The notes: generated from the letters alone by a model not told the origin. A stretch of 64,000 bases of DNA from Mesorhizobium sp. NFR06 (GCF_900115245.1 NZ_FOVT01000001.1:248001-312000), one strand, 5' to 3'. Positions 18,801 through 27,320 are shown, counted from the first letter of the stretch. Program-made: numbers and translations.

Positions 18801-18834
18801 ATAGCATGCTATGCAATGATATATAGCTTGCTAT
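18801..18834. promoter_or_regulatory. Tandem MarR-type operators
   Basis: Two palindromes with the same arms: ATAGCATGCTAT at 18801-18812 (perfect) and ATAGCTTGCTAT at 18823-18834 (perfect arms around TT). Their centres are 22 bp apart, about two helical turns, so two dimers could bind the same face. They lie in the divergent MarR/membrane-protein intergenic region, and the second abuts the ribosome site of the membrane-protein gene. Confidence 0.75.
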
Positions 18835-18844
18835 GGAGATGAAG

Positions 18845-19300
18845 ATGAAAACCAGGATTCATGCAGCGGCGGGCGCCATCGCGCTCATTACGGTTTCGGC
18901 TTTCTGGCTGTCGACGGTCACGGTTGAGCTGCTCGGCGACGCGGCCGCGATCACAACGGTCAAAAACTACGTGCTGGCCGGCATGGCGATACTCATTCCG
19001 GCAATGATCATTGCCGGCGCGTCGGGCTTTTCACTTGGTAGGGGTTGGAAGAGTCCGGTCGTGGCACGCAAGAAGGCGCGCATGCGCATCATCGCCGCCA
19101 ACGGATTGCTGGTACTTGTGCCCTCGGCCTTCCTGCTCAGCAGCTTTGCCACGGCCGGTCGCTTCGACAACCTGTTCACAGTCGTCCAGACCATCGAACT
19201 GGTGGCCGGCGCAACGAATATCGCGCTGCTGTCGCTCAACATGCGCGATGGGCTGTCGCTGCGGCGGAAGCCTCTTCGCCTAGCCACGCGAGCGCGGTGA
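18845..19300 (+). CDS. Small four-helix integral membrane protein
   Basis: 151-residue hydrophobic protein with about four membrane spans: IALITVSAFWLSTVTVELLG, YVLAGMAILIPAMIIAGASGF, IIAANGLLVLVPSAFLLSSFA and VVQTIELVAGATNIALLSLN. A basic loop (VVARKKARMR) lies between spans 2 and 3. The start at 18845 has GGAG six bases upstream; ATGs at 18833 and 18839 overlap the operator or the ribosome site and are less likely. Probably under the divergent MarR. No function is assigned. Confidence 0.75.
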   Translation: MKTRIHAAAGAIALITVSAFWLSTVTVELLGDAAAITTVKNYVLAGMAILIPAMIIAGASGFSLGRGWKSPVVARKKARMRIIAANGLLVLVPSAFLLSSFATAGRFDNLFTVVQTIELVAGATNIALLSLNMRDGLSLRRKPLRLATRAR

Positions 19301-19302
19301 GT

Positions 19303-20277
19303 TCAGGCCGTAATGTCGATGACGCCGCAATCGCCGGCGGCACTGCCAAACACGATGCGGCGCTCTTCCCTGTCCCACATCATCGAAGTGATGGCGCCCT
19401 TCCCGGGACGGCGCAGCAGCACTTCCTTGGCGTCGGCGAAGCGCGCCGCGATCACCATGCCGTCCTCATAGCCGATGGCCGTGACATCCTGGCTCGGATG
19501 GCAGGCAACGCAAGTCACCATCGTGTTGCCGCGCGTGCCGAGTTCCAGCGGCGCCTTGCCCATCGGACCGTCCTTGGCTGAAAAAGGCCAGACGATTGCC
19601 GCCGGCGCGCCGGAGCTCGCCAGCCATTTTCCCTTCGCGCTCCACGACAGGCTTTTCACCTTGCCGGGATAGCCGCTCATGCGCATGTGCTTGCCGTCGG
19701 CAAGCTTCCAGCCATGCAGCGCGTTCTCCTGCATGGTGGTGACGAGAAAGGCGCCGTCCGGCGAAAACGTGATGCCGGTGTGAGCGCCGGCCCATTCGAG
19801 TTCCACCGGCTTGCCATCGGCCGCAGGGAAATGCAGCGTCGCGCCATTGTAGCGGGCGACGCCGAAACGCATGCCCTTGGGCGAGAAGGCCAGTCCTTCG
19901 ACCGAGCGCGGATGCGTGAATTCCTTGACCTTGCCGTCGGCAAAACGCACGAAGGCGTTCTTGCCCGAGGCATAGGCGATCGCGCCTTGCGGTCCGGCGG
20001 CGACGCTGGTGACCCATTTCCTGCCGGCGCTGGCGAGTTCGCTCACCTCGCCGCCCGCTCTCACGGCAAACACCTTGCCGTCCTCGCCGCCGGTGATCAG
20101 CCGGTCGTTGGCCGCGTCATGGAAGGCGGCGAGCAGCCCGTCATTGGCCCGCACCGTCTTCTGGCCATTATCGAGCCGGTGGATCGCTCCGTCGGCCAAA
20201 GCGAAATGCGGCACGTCGTTGAGAAAAACGGCGGCGACGCAATGGCCTTCGAAATCAAGCGGGGCGACTGTCGGCAT
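19303..20277 (-). CDS. WD40-repeat beta-propeller protein
   Basis: 324-residue protein made almost wholly of WD40-like blades, for example SVEGLAFSPKGMRFGVARYNGATLHF, TGITFSPDGAFLVTTMQENALHGW and KSLSWSAKGKWLASSGAPAAIVW. No signal peptide or membrane segment is visible, so it is probably cytoplasmic. It lies directly downstream of a COG0523 GTPase gene on the same strand, separated by 245 bp of repeat sequence. This suggests a partner or scaffold role in metal homeostasis, which is inference. Confidence 0.83.
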   Translation of the reverse strand: MPTVAPLDFEGHCVAAVFLNDVPHFALADGAIHRLDNGQKTVRANDGLLAAFHDAANDRLITGGEDGKVFAVRAGGEVSELASAGRKWVTSVAAGPQGAIAYASGKNAFVRFADGKVKEFTHPRSVEGLAFSPKGMRFGVARYNGATLHFPAADGKPVELEWAGAHTGITFSPDGAFLVTTMQENALHGWKLADGKHMRMSGYPGKVKSLSWSAKGKWLASSGAPAAIVWPFSAKDGPMGKAPLELGTRGNTMVTCVACHPSQDVTAIGYEDGMVIAARFADAKEVLLRRPGKGAITSMMWDREERRIVFGSAAGDCGVIDITA

Positions 20278-20302
20278 GCGAACTGATCCATATGAGATTT
20301 CT

Positions 20303-20520
20303 GCCCTTCCCCATAAGGGGTTGAGCTGCGGGTCTCAACCCATGCTTGGAATCGCTATAAGGAAAGGGTGCCGGCGTCGGGTTCTCCCCGAGCGAAGCTC
20401 GGTCGGATGAGGGGTGCTCCAGATCGACAAGGGCGGCGATCCGTCCAACACCCCTCGACCGTCTCGGCGCTGCGCGCCGATCCACCTTCTCCCACAAGGC
20501 GAGAAGGAAGAAGGCGCGGA
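20303..20520. repeat. Composite intergenic palindromic repeat
   Basis: Contains a hairpin with arms GGGTTGAG and CTCAACCC (20318-20341) nested in outer arms CCCTTCC and GGAAAGGG. These are followed by blocks rich in complementary words (CCGAGCGAAGCTCGG, CTTCTC...GAGAAG). Composition and arrangement match mosaic repeats of rhizobial genomes. It separates the COG0523 and WD40 genes. Confidence 0.65.
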
Positions 20521-20522
20521 AA

Positions 20523-21572
20523 TCAAGCCGCCTGGCAGGCCTCAAAACTCTTCCTGAGCCGCTCGGCGTCGAGATCGCGGCCGATGAACACCAGCCGGCT
20601 TTCATGCTTTTCACCGACCTTCCAGGCGCGCTGGTGGTCGCCTTCCAGGATCATGTGCACGCCCTGCAGCACATAGCGGTCGTCGTCGCCCTTGAGCGCG
20701 ATGATCCCCTTGAGCCGCAGGATGTTCGGCCCTTCCATCTGGGTGACCTTCTCGATCCACGGGAAGAATTTTTTCGGGTCCATCTCGCCGCCGCGCAGCG
20801 ACACCGATTTCACCGTCACGTCATGGATGTCGGACGGATGATCGTGATCATGATGCCCGTCATGATCGTGGTGATGGTGGTCGTGATCGTGATCATGGTC
20901 GTGATGATCGTGGTCGTGCGCCTCGAGGAAATGCGGATCGTTCTCCAGGGCGCGAGACAGGTCGAAGGCGCCGCGGTCAAGCACTTCGCCCAGGGCCACG
21001 CCGGCCCGCTCTGTGCGATGGATCCTGGCCGCCGGGTTGATGGCGCGGATCGTCGCCTCCACCTTCTCGAGCTCTTCCGCCGTGACGAGGTCGGTCTTGT
21101 TCAGAACCACCACGTCGGCAAAGGCGATCTGGTCCTCGGCTTCCTTGGAATCCTTCAGGCGCAGCGGCAGGTGCTTGGCGTCGACCAGCGCCACCACCGC
21201 GTCGAGCTTGGTCTTGGAGCGCACGTCGTCGTCCATGAAGAAGGTCTGCGCCACCGGCACCGGATCGGCGAGCCCGGTGGTTTCGACCACGATGGCGTCG
21301 AAGCGGCCGGGCCGCCGCATCAGGCCCTCGACGACGCGGATCAGGTCGCCCCGCACCGTGCAGCACACGCAGCCATTGTTCATCTCGTAGATTTCCTCGT
21401 CGGATTCCACGATCAGGTCGTTGTCGATGCCGATCTCGCCGAACTCGTTGACGATGACGGCATAACGCCTGCCATGGTTCTCCGACAGGATGCGGTTGAG
21501 CAGCGTCGTCTTGCCCGCGCCGAGATAGCCGGTGAGAACGGTTACGGGAATTTGCGTCTGTGCATCGCTCAT
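20523..21572 (-). CDS. COG0523 (CobW/ZNG1-type) metal-chaperone GTPase
   Basis: 349-residue G3E GTPase. The Walker A loop GYLGAGKTT is at residues 15-23. The metal motif CVCC is at 68-71 (Cys68, Cys70, Cys71), with VNEFGEIGID before it and LNKTDLVT as the NKxD base motif. A long histidine/aspartate-rich stretch sits before the C-terminal CobW domain, typical of zinc-related members. Such proteins hand zinc or another metal to client enzymes. The ATG at 21572 gives the family N-terminus; the frame extends upstream but lacks similarity. No Zur box is evident upstream. Confidence 0.92.
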   Translation of the reverse strand: MSDAQTQIPVTVLTGYLGAGKTTLLNRILSENHGRRYAVIVNEFGEIGIDNDLIVESDEEIYEMNNGCVCCTVRGDLIRVVEGLMRRPGRFDAIVVETTGLADPVPVAQTFFMDDDVRSKTKLDAVVALVDAKHLPLRLKDSKEAEDQIAFADVVVLNKTDLVTAEELEKVEATIRAINPAARIHRTERAGVALGEVLDRGAFDLSRALENDPHFLEAHDHDHHDHDHDHDHHHHDHDGHHDHDHPSDIHDVTVKSVSLRGGEMDPKKFFPWIEKVTQMEGPNILRLKGIIALKGDDDRYVLQGVHMILEGDHQRAWKVGEKHESRLVFIGRDLDAERLRKSFEACQAA

Positions 21573-21943
21573 GGCTTGCCTCGAAAATCTTGGATTGTCG
21601 GCCTCATATAGGATGGGCGCCACGCTTTTGCACGCGTCAAACCGATAGGCCAGGCGGACCCTAAAATCGGGTTGCCGCCGAGGACGGATCAGCGGCGGTC
21701 GAGGCCGGCCAAACGGAGCAGCCACGTCAGCGCCGAATGGTCCTGCCGGCTTCCGCTGTGAAATCTCGCCGACGCAAAAGTCGTTTGTCATCTAACTGAA
21801 ATAAACATCTGGCATCACCTGCGCGAGCATCGCAATGCTTGCCGGCAAAGCGTTCTCTAAGCCGGGATTTTTAGATCGTCATTTGCCAACCGACAGCCAG
21901 CCTCTATGCTGCCCGCACCGGTTCGGCCGAAGAGGGAATGACC
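21573..21943. other. Divergent intergenic region
   Basis: About 370 bp between the COG0523 gene and a MarR gene read in the opposite direction. It should carry both promoters. No clear operator, repeat or RNA structure was recognised; an AT-rich stretch near 21795-21810 is the likeliest promoter area. Confidence 0.4.
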
Positions 21944-22414
21944 ATGGCCAAAGCGGACAAGACAGCGACAATGAGCCGGCTGCATTCGGCGGCGCGGCTT
22001 GCGCGCACGGCACTTGCGGCGCGGCTCCTGGCGCACGGCTTTTACGCCGGCCAGGACCAGATCATGCTGGCGCTCGACCGCGAGGACGGCCAGACCCCGG
22101 GAAATCTCGCCGGCAGGCTGGGCGTGCGCCCGCCGACCATCACCAAGACCATCAACCGCTTGCAGGCGCAGGGTTTTCTTGAAAAGCGCGCCTCTAACGC
22201 CGATGCCCGCCAGGCCCACATCTTCCTCACCGATGCCGGCCGCGAAACCATCCGCGCCATCGAGAAGTCGGTCAAGAAGACCGAGAAGCAGGCGCTGAGG
22301 GGCCTCGACAAGAAGGACCAGAAGGCGCTGTTCAAGCTGCTTGCGCGCATCGAGGCGAATTTGTCGAACGAAGACCTGGTGCTGATCGACGACGACGCCG
22401 AACTGGATGATTAA
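21944..22414 (+). CDS. MarR family transcriptional regulator
   Basis: 156-residue winged-helix protein: dimer helix SRLHSAARLARTALAARLL, then QTPGNLAGRLGVRPPTITKTINRLQAQGFLEK as recognition helices and DARQAHIFLTDAG as the wing. The C-terminus is lysine-rich then acidic (DDDAELDD). GAGGG at 21932-21936 is seven bases from the ATG at 21944, favouring it over the ATG at 21938. It is divergent from the COG0523 GTPase gene, but no palindrome is obvious there, so the target is unknown. Confidence 0.87.
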   Translation: MAKADKTATMSRLHSAARLARTALAARLLAHGFYAGQDQIMLALDREDGQTPGNLAGRLGVRPPTITKTINRLQAQGFLEKRASNADARQAHIFLTDAGRETIRAIEKSVKKTEKQALRGLDKKDQKALFKLLARIEANLSNEDLVLIDDDAELDD

Positions 22415-22514
22415 GCGCGATGCGCAGCGTCGTCGCGAAACCGCGAGGCGTTGGTAACCCACGAGCGACGCGAAAGCGTCGTCTCGAGCGACACAAGCGC
22501 GCACCAGCGTCGCG

Positions 22515-23389
22515 CTACGCCCCGCGCACCAGCGCCGCCCAACGCCCCGGTGTCAATCCAAACGCCTTCTTGAAATGCCGATTGAAATGGCTCTGGTCGC
22601 TGAAGCCGGCGGCAGCGGCGATTTCCGCCAGCGAGTCTTCCTCGGCGATCATGCGCCGCGCCCTTTGCAGCCGGCGCATCAAAGGAAGCGATGCGGGCTG
22701 GTCGAATAGGTGGCACGAAAATGCCGCGACAGCGCGTAGCGGTCGAGACCGGTAACGGCCTCCAACTCATCCGAGCGCACGGGACGTTCGGCATTCTCTT
22801 CGAGATAGTCGCGGGCAAGGGCTGCGGCGCGCCATGCGGTCCTGCCCGTTGATTTTGCCGGCTGTCGGGCGTGGCGTTTCAGGTGTTGCGCCAGCTGCGC
22901 AACGAAATCCGCCACGAACAGGTCGCCGAGCTCTTCGTCCAGCGGCGCCAGCGCCGAGAGCAGCGTGTCGCGCAGCTGGGGATCGCTGACCACGGCATCG
23001 CGGACGAAAGGCAGCGGCTCGCCGTCGAGGCAGTCGAGCAGCAAGGACGGTTCGAGGTACAGGATCCTGTAGCGCAGCCCCTCTGCCGTGCCGGCGCCGC
23101 CATCGTGCAATTCATCCGGGTGCAGCAAGATCACCTGGCCGGGCAGGCTGTGTTGCAGCGCGCCGCGATAGTGGAAGCGCTGCACTCCATGCAAGGTCAC
23201 GCCGATGGCATAGGTGTCGTGCCGATGCGGTTCAAAGGCGTTGCCGTGGAAGCGTGCCTCGATGCGTTCGAGGCCCAAGCCGCCCGGCGCCGCAACGATG
23301 CGATCTCCGGTGGCGGCCGCATCCGCGCACGAACGTTCAAGACCTTCCAATGTCTCGCCGCCTAAACCCAGTGCCATCGCCTCATCCAT
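22515..23389 (-). pseudogene. AraC family regulator broken by a frameshift
   Basis: The N-terminal arabinose-binding-like cupin (RFHGNAFEPHRHDTYAIGVTLHGVQRFHYRG) and first helix-turn-helix (VRSDELEAVTGLDRYALSRHFRATY) run to FL followed by TGA at 22679-22681. The rest of the AraC domain, beginning MRRLQRARRMIAEEDSLAEI and including SDQSHFNRHFKKAFGLTPG, continues in another frame to a stop at 22515-22517. The join reads CTTTGATG where CTGATG would keep the frame, so two extra T's (or a one-base loss) explain it. It overlaps the divergent DUF2000 gene start. A sequencing error is possible. Confidence 0.82.
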
Positions 23390-23831
23390 GCCCGTCATGG
23401 GCGGCCGCTTGGAGAACATTTTGGTGTTCGACACGAAATTTGCAATCGTGCTGAGGGAAGACCTCGCCGTATGGCAGAAACTCAACGTCACCGCTTTCCT
23501 CACCAGCGGCATCGTCGCGCAATGTCCCGAGATCATCGGCGAGCCCTATCGCGACCGCGCCGGCAATCTTTTCAATCCGCTGTCGATCCAGCCCGTCATC
23601 GTGCTATCGGCGGACGGACCGACGCTCGCGGCGATCCACCGCCGGGCGCTGGAGCGCGGCGTGACGACATCCGCCTATGTCGAGGAGATGTTTGCGACCG
23701 GCCATGATCTCGCCAACCGCGCCGTCTTCGCCGAGTTCGCCCCGGACGACGCCAAAATCGTCGGCATCGCGTTGCGCGCCGAAAAGAAGCTGGTCGACAA
23801 GATCACCAAGGGCGCCCGCATGCATGCGTGA
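23388..23831 (+). CDS. DUF2000 domain protein
   Basis: 147-residue protein of the DUF2000 family: ILVFDTKFAIVLREDLAVWQKLNVTAFLTSGI at the N-terminus, then EPYRDRAGNLFNPLSIQPVIVLSADG and a C-terminal HDLANRAVFAEF segment. The family has a peptidyl-tRNA-hydrolase-II-like fold and unknown function. The ATG at 23388 overlaps the start of the divergent AraC gene; an ATG at 23397 or a TTG at 23409 are alternatives. DUF2000 and AraC genes in this arrangement suggest the regulator controls it, which would be affected by the frameshift. Confidence 0.83.
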   Translation: MPVMGGRLENILVFDTKFAIVLREDLAVWQKLNVTAFLTSGIVAQCPEIIGEPYRDRAGNLFNPLSIQPVIVLSADGPTLAAIHRRALERGVTTSAYVEEMFATGHDLANRAVFAEFAPDDAKIVGIALRAEKKLVDKITKGARMHA

Positions 23832-23881
23832 ACGCAGCGGGAAATGTCGTTTGCGGCAAAATTGACGGCCGCCATCCAGCT

Positions 23882-24068
23882 TCGTCATCCACGGGCGGAG
23901 CGGGAGCGAAGCGGACGCGCAGACCCGAGGATCCATGCTGTGACTTCGCGCGAAGGGCGGAGGCGGCGCAGGGTCGTTCTGCATCGCTGCAACGCCTGGA
24001 GGTCACGGCATGGATTCTATGGTCTGCGCCGCGTCGCTTCGCTCCTTGCTTCGCCATAGAATGACGAC
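23882..24068. repeat. Long double-hairpin intergenic repeat, copy 3
   Basis: About 187 bp with ends TCGTCAT and ATGACGA. The left arm is the CGGG/CGAGGATCC subtype. The right arm is a perfect hairpin with ATTCTATGG at 24014-24022 and CCATAGAAT at 24054-24062. Relative to the equivalent arm of copy 2 (ATTCTAGGG/CCCTAGAAT) both strands have changed together. Confidence 0.85.
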
Positions 24069-24209
24069 CGCGACGAACGATCAGGCAAATCGCCCACAGC
24101 AGTTCGCTCTAAGCCTGTGCGGAGCGCTTGTTGGGCCAGTCGCTTTTGGCTTGATGGTCGGCGGCAGTTGCCGCAAAAGGGTGACGTCTACCTTTTCCTC
24201 GGCCCGACC

Positions 24210-25151
24210 TTGAGCGTTCCCAAAAATCAAGACGACAGCGCAACGCCGCCCGCGGCGATGCTTTTGATGCTTTGCGTCTATGTCTGCTTCACCTTTCTCG
24301 ACACCTCCAGCAAGTACCTAGTGCTGGCCGGCGTCTCGGCGCTGATCGTCGCCTGGACCCGCTTTACCGTCCATGTGCTGCTGGTCGGCATCTTCCTGCG
24401 CGGCTGGCGCGAGCCGGGGCGCTTCCGCGCCAACAACCTGCCGGCGCACATCCTGCGCGGGTGCCTCCTTTTCGGCTCGACCATGTGCAACATCCTGGCG
24501 CTCAGAACCCTGCAACTGGCCGAGACCACCTCGATCTATTTCTTCGGCCCGATGGTCATCACCGCGCTGGCTGGCCCGCTACTCGGCGAATGGGCCGGCT
24601 GGCGGCGCTGGCTGGCGATCCTCACCGGCTTCGTCGGCGTCCTCATCATCACGCGCCCCGGCGTCGGCGTGTTCGGCATCGGCCATCTGTTTGCGCTGGG
24701 CTCGATGCTGTCGAACTCCTTTTACGTCATCATGACCAGGCGCATGTCGTCGACCGAGACGTCGGAGAGCCTGATCCTGTTCTCGGCGCTGGCGCCGTCG
24801 GTGCTTCTCCTGCCCATGCTGCCCTTCTCGCATGCGCTGCCACAGGGTGGTTGGCAATGGTGCGTCGTCCTGATGCTGGGCGTGTTCGGAGCAGGTGGCC
24901 ACTACCTGCTGGTGCAGGCCTATCGTCTGGCGACGACCACCGCGCTTGCGCCTTACCCTTATTCGCAGATGGTGTGGATGATCATTTCCGGCTGGCTGAT
25001 TTTCCACCAGTTTCCCGATCGCTGGACGCTGCTCGGCGCCGCCATCATCGTTGCCAGCGGCCTCTACATCATCCATCGCGAGCACCGGCTGCGCCTGCGC
25101 AATCTTGCGACGGTGGATACCGAGGCGGAAACCCTGGCGAAAAAACTTTGA
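24210..25151 (+). CDS. DMT superfamily (EamA) transporter
   Basis: 313-residue inner-membrane permease with ten predicted spans in two EamA halves, from AAMLLMLCVYVCFTFLDTSS through GLYIIHRE. Recognisable segments are TTSIYFFGPMVITALAGPLLGE at the end of the first half and TTTALAPYPYSQMVWMIISGWLIFHQFPD in the second. The start is uncertain: TTG at 24210 gives a short polar N-terminus (SVPKNQDDSATPP), while GTG at 24117 or ATG at 24258 are possible and none has a good ribosome site. Substrate is unknown; relatives export amino acids or metabolites. Confidence 0.85.
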   Translation: MSVPKNQDDSATPPAAMLLMLCVYVCFTFLDTSSKYLVLAGVSALIVAWTRFTVHVLLVGIFLRGWREPGRFRANNLPAHILRGCLLFGSTMCNILALRTLQLAETTSIYFFGPMVITALAGPLLGEWAGWRRWLAILTGFVGVLIITRPGVGVFGIGHLFALGSMLSNSFYVIMTRRMSSTETSESLILFSALAPSVLLLPMLPFSHALPQGGWQWCVVLMLGVFGAGGHYLLVQAYRLATTTALAPYPYSQMVWMIISGWLIFHQFPDRWTLLGAAIIVASGLYIIHREHRLRLRNLATVDTEAETLAKKL

Positions 25152-25221
25152 ATTGCTCCTGATCGATGGCATAAGGCCGTTTTAAAAAATTTAAAGACCT
25201 GACCCTGGGGAGCGAAGGGCA

Positions 25222-26244
25222 CTGGCACAGAAGATCAAGCTTTCGACGATCGCGGATGCGCTCGGTGTGTCCACGGCAACGGTCTCGCTGGCGCTGCGCG
25301 ACAGCCCGCTGGTCGCCGGCACGACGCGCGAGCGCATCAAGGAACATGCCCGCGCCATCGGCTATATCTACAACCGCCGCGCCGCCTCGCTGCGCACCTC
25401 GCGCTCCGGCATCGTCGGCGTCGTCGTGCACGACATCATGAACCCGTTCTTCGCCGAGATCCTGCGTTCGATCGAAAGCGAGCTCGACCGCAGCCGCCAG
25501 ACCTTCATCCTGTCCAACCACTACGATCAGCTCGAAAAGCAGCGCACCTTCATCGACACGCTGCTGCAGCTCGGCGCCGACGGCGTCATCATGTCGCCGG
25601 CCATCGGCACGCCGGCCGAGGACATCATCATGGCCGAGGAAAACGGCCTGCCGGCGGTGCTGATCGCGCGCACGGTCGCCGGCGCCGACGTGCCGGTCTT
25701 CCGCGGCGACGACGCCTATGGCACGGCCCTTGCCACCAATCATCTGATCTCGCTCGGCCACAAGCGCATCGCCATGGTCGGCGGCACCGACCAGACCTCG
25801 ACGGGCCGCGACCGCTACCAGGGCTATGTCAACGCCATGGAGGCGGCCGGGCTGGAAGTCAGGCCGTCCTGGCGCATTCCCGGGCCGCGCACCAAGCAGG
25901 CGGGTTTCGAGGCCGCGGGACAGTTTTTGGCGCTGAAAGACAAGCCCACCGCCGCCTGCTGCTGGAATGATCTGGTCGCGATCGGGCTGATGAACGGCAT
26001 CGCGCGCGCCGGCCTCGTGCCGGGTGTCGATATCTCCGTCACCGGCTATGACGATCTCGAGGAAGCGGCGATCGCGACACCGGCCTTGACCACGGTCTGG
26101 AACGGTCAGCGCGAGGTCGGCCGCCGTGCCGCCAGCGCCTTGCTCGACAAATTGAACGGGCAGGCGGTGCGGCCTTCGCAGGAACTGATCAAGCCGGAAC
26201 TGCATGTGCGGCAGTCGACCGGCAAGCCGGTGGAGCGAGCATGA
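25222..26244 (+). CDS. LacI family transcriptional regulator, probable CTG start
   Basis: 340-residue repressor. The helix-turn-helix reads KLSTIADALGVSTATVSLALRDSPLVAG and the hinge AASLRTSRSGIVGVVVHD, followed by a periplasmic-binding-like effector domain. A GTG start at 25267 would delete most of the DNA-binding helix. The full domain begins after a CTG at 25222, with GGGGAG nine bases upstream; no ATG, GTG or TTG is in frame before the TAA at 25192. The last 4 bases overlap the start of the 2-hydroxyacid dehydrogenase gene, which it probably regulates. Confidence 0.88.
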   Translation: MAQKIKLSTIADALGVSTATVSLALRDSPLVAGTTRERIKEHARAIGYIYNRRAASLRTSRSGIVGVVVHDIMNPFFAEILRSIESELDRSRQTFILSNHYDQLEKQRTFIDTLLQLGADGVIMSPAIGTPAEDIIMAEENGLPAVLIARTVAGADVPVFRGDDAYGTALATNHLISLGHKRIAMVGGTDQTSTGRDRYQGYVNAMEAAGLEVRPSWRIPGPRTKQAGFEAAGQFLALKDKPTAACCWNDLVAIGLMNGIARAGLVPGVDISVTGYDDLEEAAIATPALTTVWNGQREVGRRAASALLDKLNGQAVRPSQELIKPELHVRQSTGKPVERA

Positions 26245-27224
26245 CCAAGGCCGAAGAAGCGTCGCCGGTCGCCATCCTGGTGCCGGGCAATTTCAACGAC
26301 CATGCCATCGGCCGCATCGACAAGGCGTTCCGGCGTGTCCGGATCGAGCGCGCCGATCCGTCGCTGGTGACGGACGAGATGCGCAAGACCGTACGCGGCA
26401 TCGCCTCCTTCGGCGGCATCGACGCCGCCATGATCGACGCTCTGCCCAAGCTCGAGATCATTGCCAATTTCGGGGTCGGCTATGATTCGGTCGATGCCAA
26501 TCATGCCGCCAGGCGCGGCGTCATGGTCACCAACACGCCGGATGTCTTGACGGAGGAAGTCGCCGACACGACGGTTGGCCTCCTGATCAACACCGTGCGC
26601 GAAATGTACGCCGCCGAGAAATGGCTGCGCGACGGCGACTGGGTGAGGAAGGGCAATTATCGCCTCAGCCGGCTTACCTTGCGAGGCCGCCGCGTCGGCA
26701 TTTTCGGCATGGGTCGCATCGGCCTTGCCGTCGCTCGCCGTCTCGAAGCCTTCGGGCTGCCGATCGCCTACCACAACCGCCGCAAGGTCGATGGTCTGTC
26801 CTATGCATACCACGCCAGCTTGAAGGGGCTCGCCGAAGCGGTCGACACGCTGATCTCGGTGGCGCCGGGCGGCGCGGCGACGGAAAAGGCGGTCAATGCC
26901 GAAATCCTGTCGGCCCTGGGCCCGAACGGGGTTTTCGTCAATATCGGCCGCGGCAGCACGGTGGACGAGGCAGCGCTCGCCGCCGCCCTTGCCAGCGGCA
27001 CGATTGCCGCCGCCGGGCTCGACGTCTTTGCCGACGAACCGAATGTGCCGAAGGCGCTGCTCGATGCCCCCAACGCCTCGCTTCTGCCGCATGTCGGCTC
27101 GGCCTCCGAGCACACGCGCCGCGCGATGGCCGATCTTTGCATCGACAATCTGGTTTCCTGGTTCGCCGAGCGCCGGCCGCTGACCCCGGTGCCCGAGACG
27201 GTGAACGTCAAGGCGCGCGCATAA
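26241..27224 (+). CDS. D-2-hydroxyacid dehydrogenase (glyoxylate/hydroxypyruvate reductase type)
   Basis: 327-residue NAD(P)-dependent dehydrogenase. The N-terminal catalytic part has NFGVGYDSVDANHAARRGV, followed by the Rossmann motif GIFGMGRIGLAVARRLEAFG. Catalytic residues lie in NIGRGSTVDEAAL (Arg), LDVFADEPNVP (Glu) and LLPHVGSAS (His). It reduces a 2-oxo acid such as glyoxylate or hydroxypyruvate. It is coupled to the LacI regulator gene (ATGA overlap), so expression probably responds to a sugar or sugar acid. Confidence 0.92.
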   Translation: MTKAEEASPVAILVPGNFNDHAIGRIDKAFRRVRIERADPSLVTDEMRKTVRGIASFGGIDAAMIDALPKLEIIANFGVGYDSVDANHAARRGVMVTNTPDVLTEEVADTTVGLLINTVREMYAAEKWLRDGDWVRKGNYRLSRLTLRGRRVGIFGMGRIGLAVARRLEAFGLPIAYHNRRKVDGLSYAYHASLKGLAEAVDTLISVAPGGAATEKAVNAEILSALGPNGVFVNIGRGSTVDEAALAAALASGTIAAAGLDVFADEPNVPKALLDAPNASLLPHVGSASEHTRRAMADLCIDNLVSWFAERRPLTPVPETVNVKARA

Positions 27225-27320
27225 GGCGCCTTCGCGGTCGTTAACGCTTTTTGGCACGTTAACCATCGCTTAACGCTTGGGAATCATTTTCCATATTTGG
27301 CCGAGTATGGAGAATGCGGC

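Noticed and set aside
20840..20930. Short-period repeat that looks like a microsatellite.
   Set aside because: It encodes the histidine/aspartate-rich metal-binding region of the COG0523 GTPase.
21573..21640. Possible Zur box before the COG0523 gene.
   Set aside because: No AT-rich palindrome of the alphaproteobacterial Zur type could be found.
22670..22690. CTT TGA at the AraC break resembles the prfB programmed +1 frameshift site.
   Set aside because: A +1 shift does not lead into the frame that encodes the rest of the AraC domain; a -1 (or +2) change is needed, so it is better explained by an indel.
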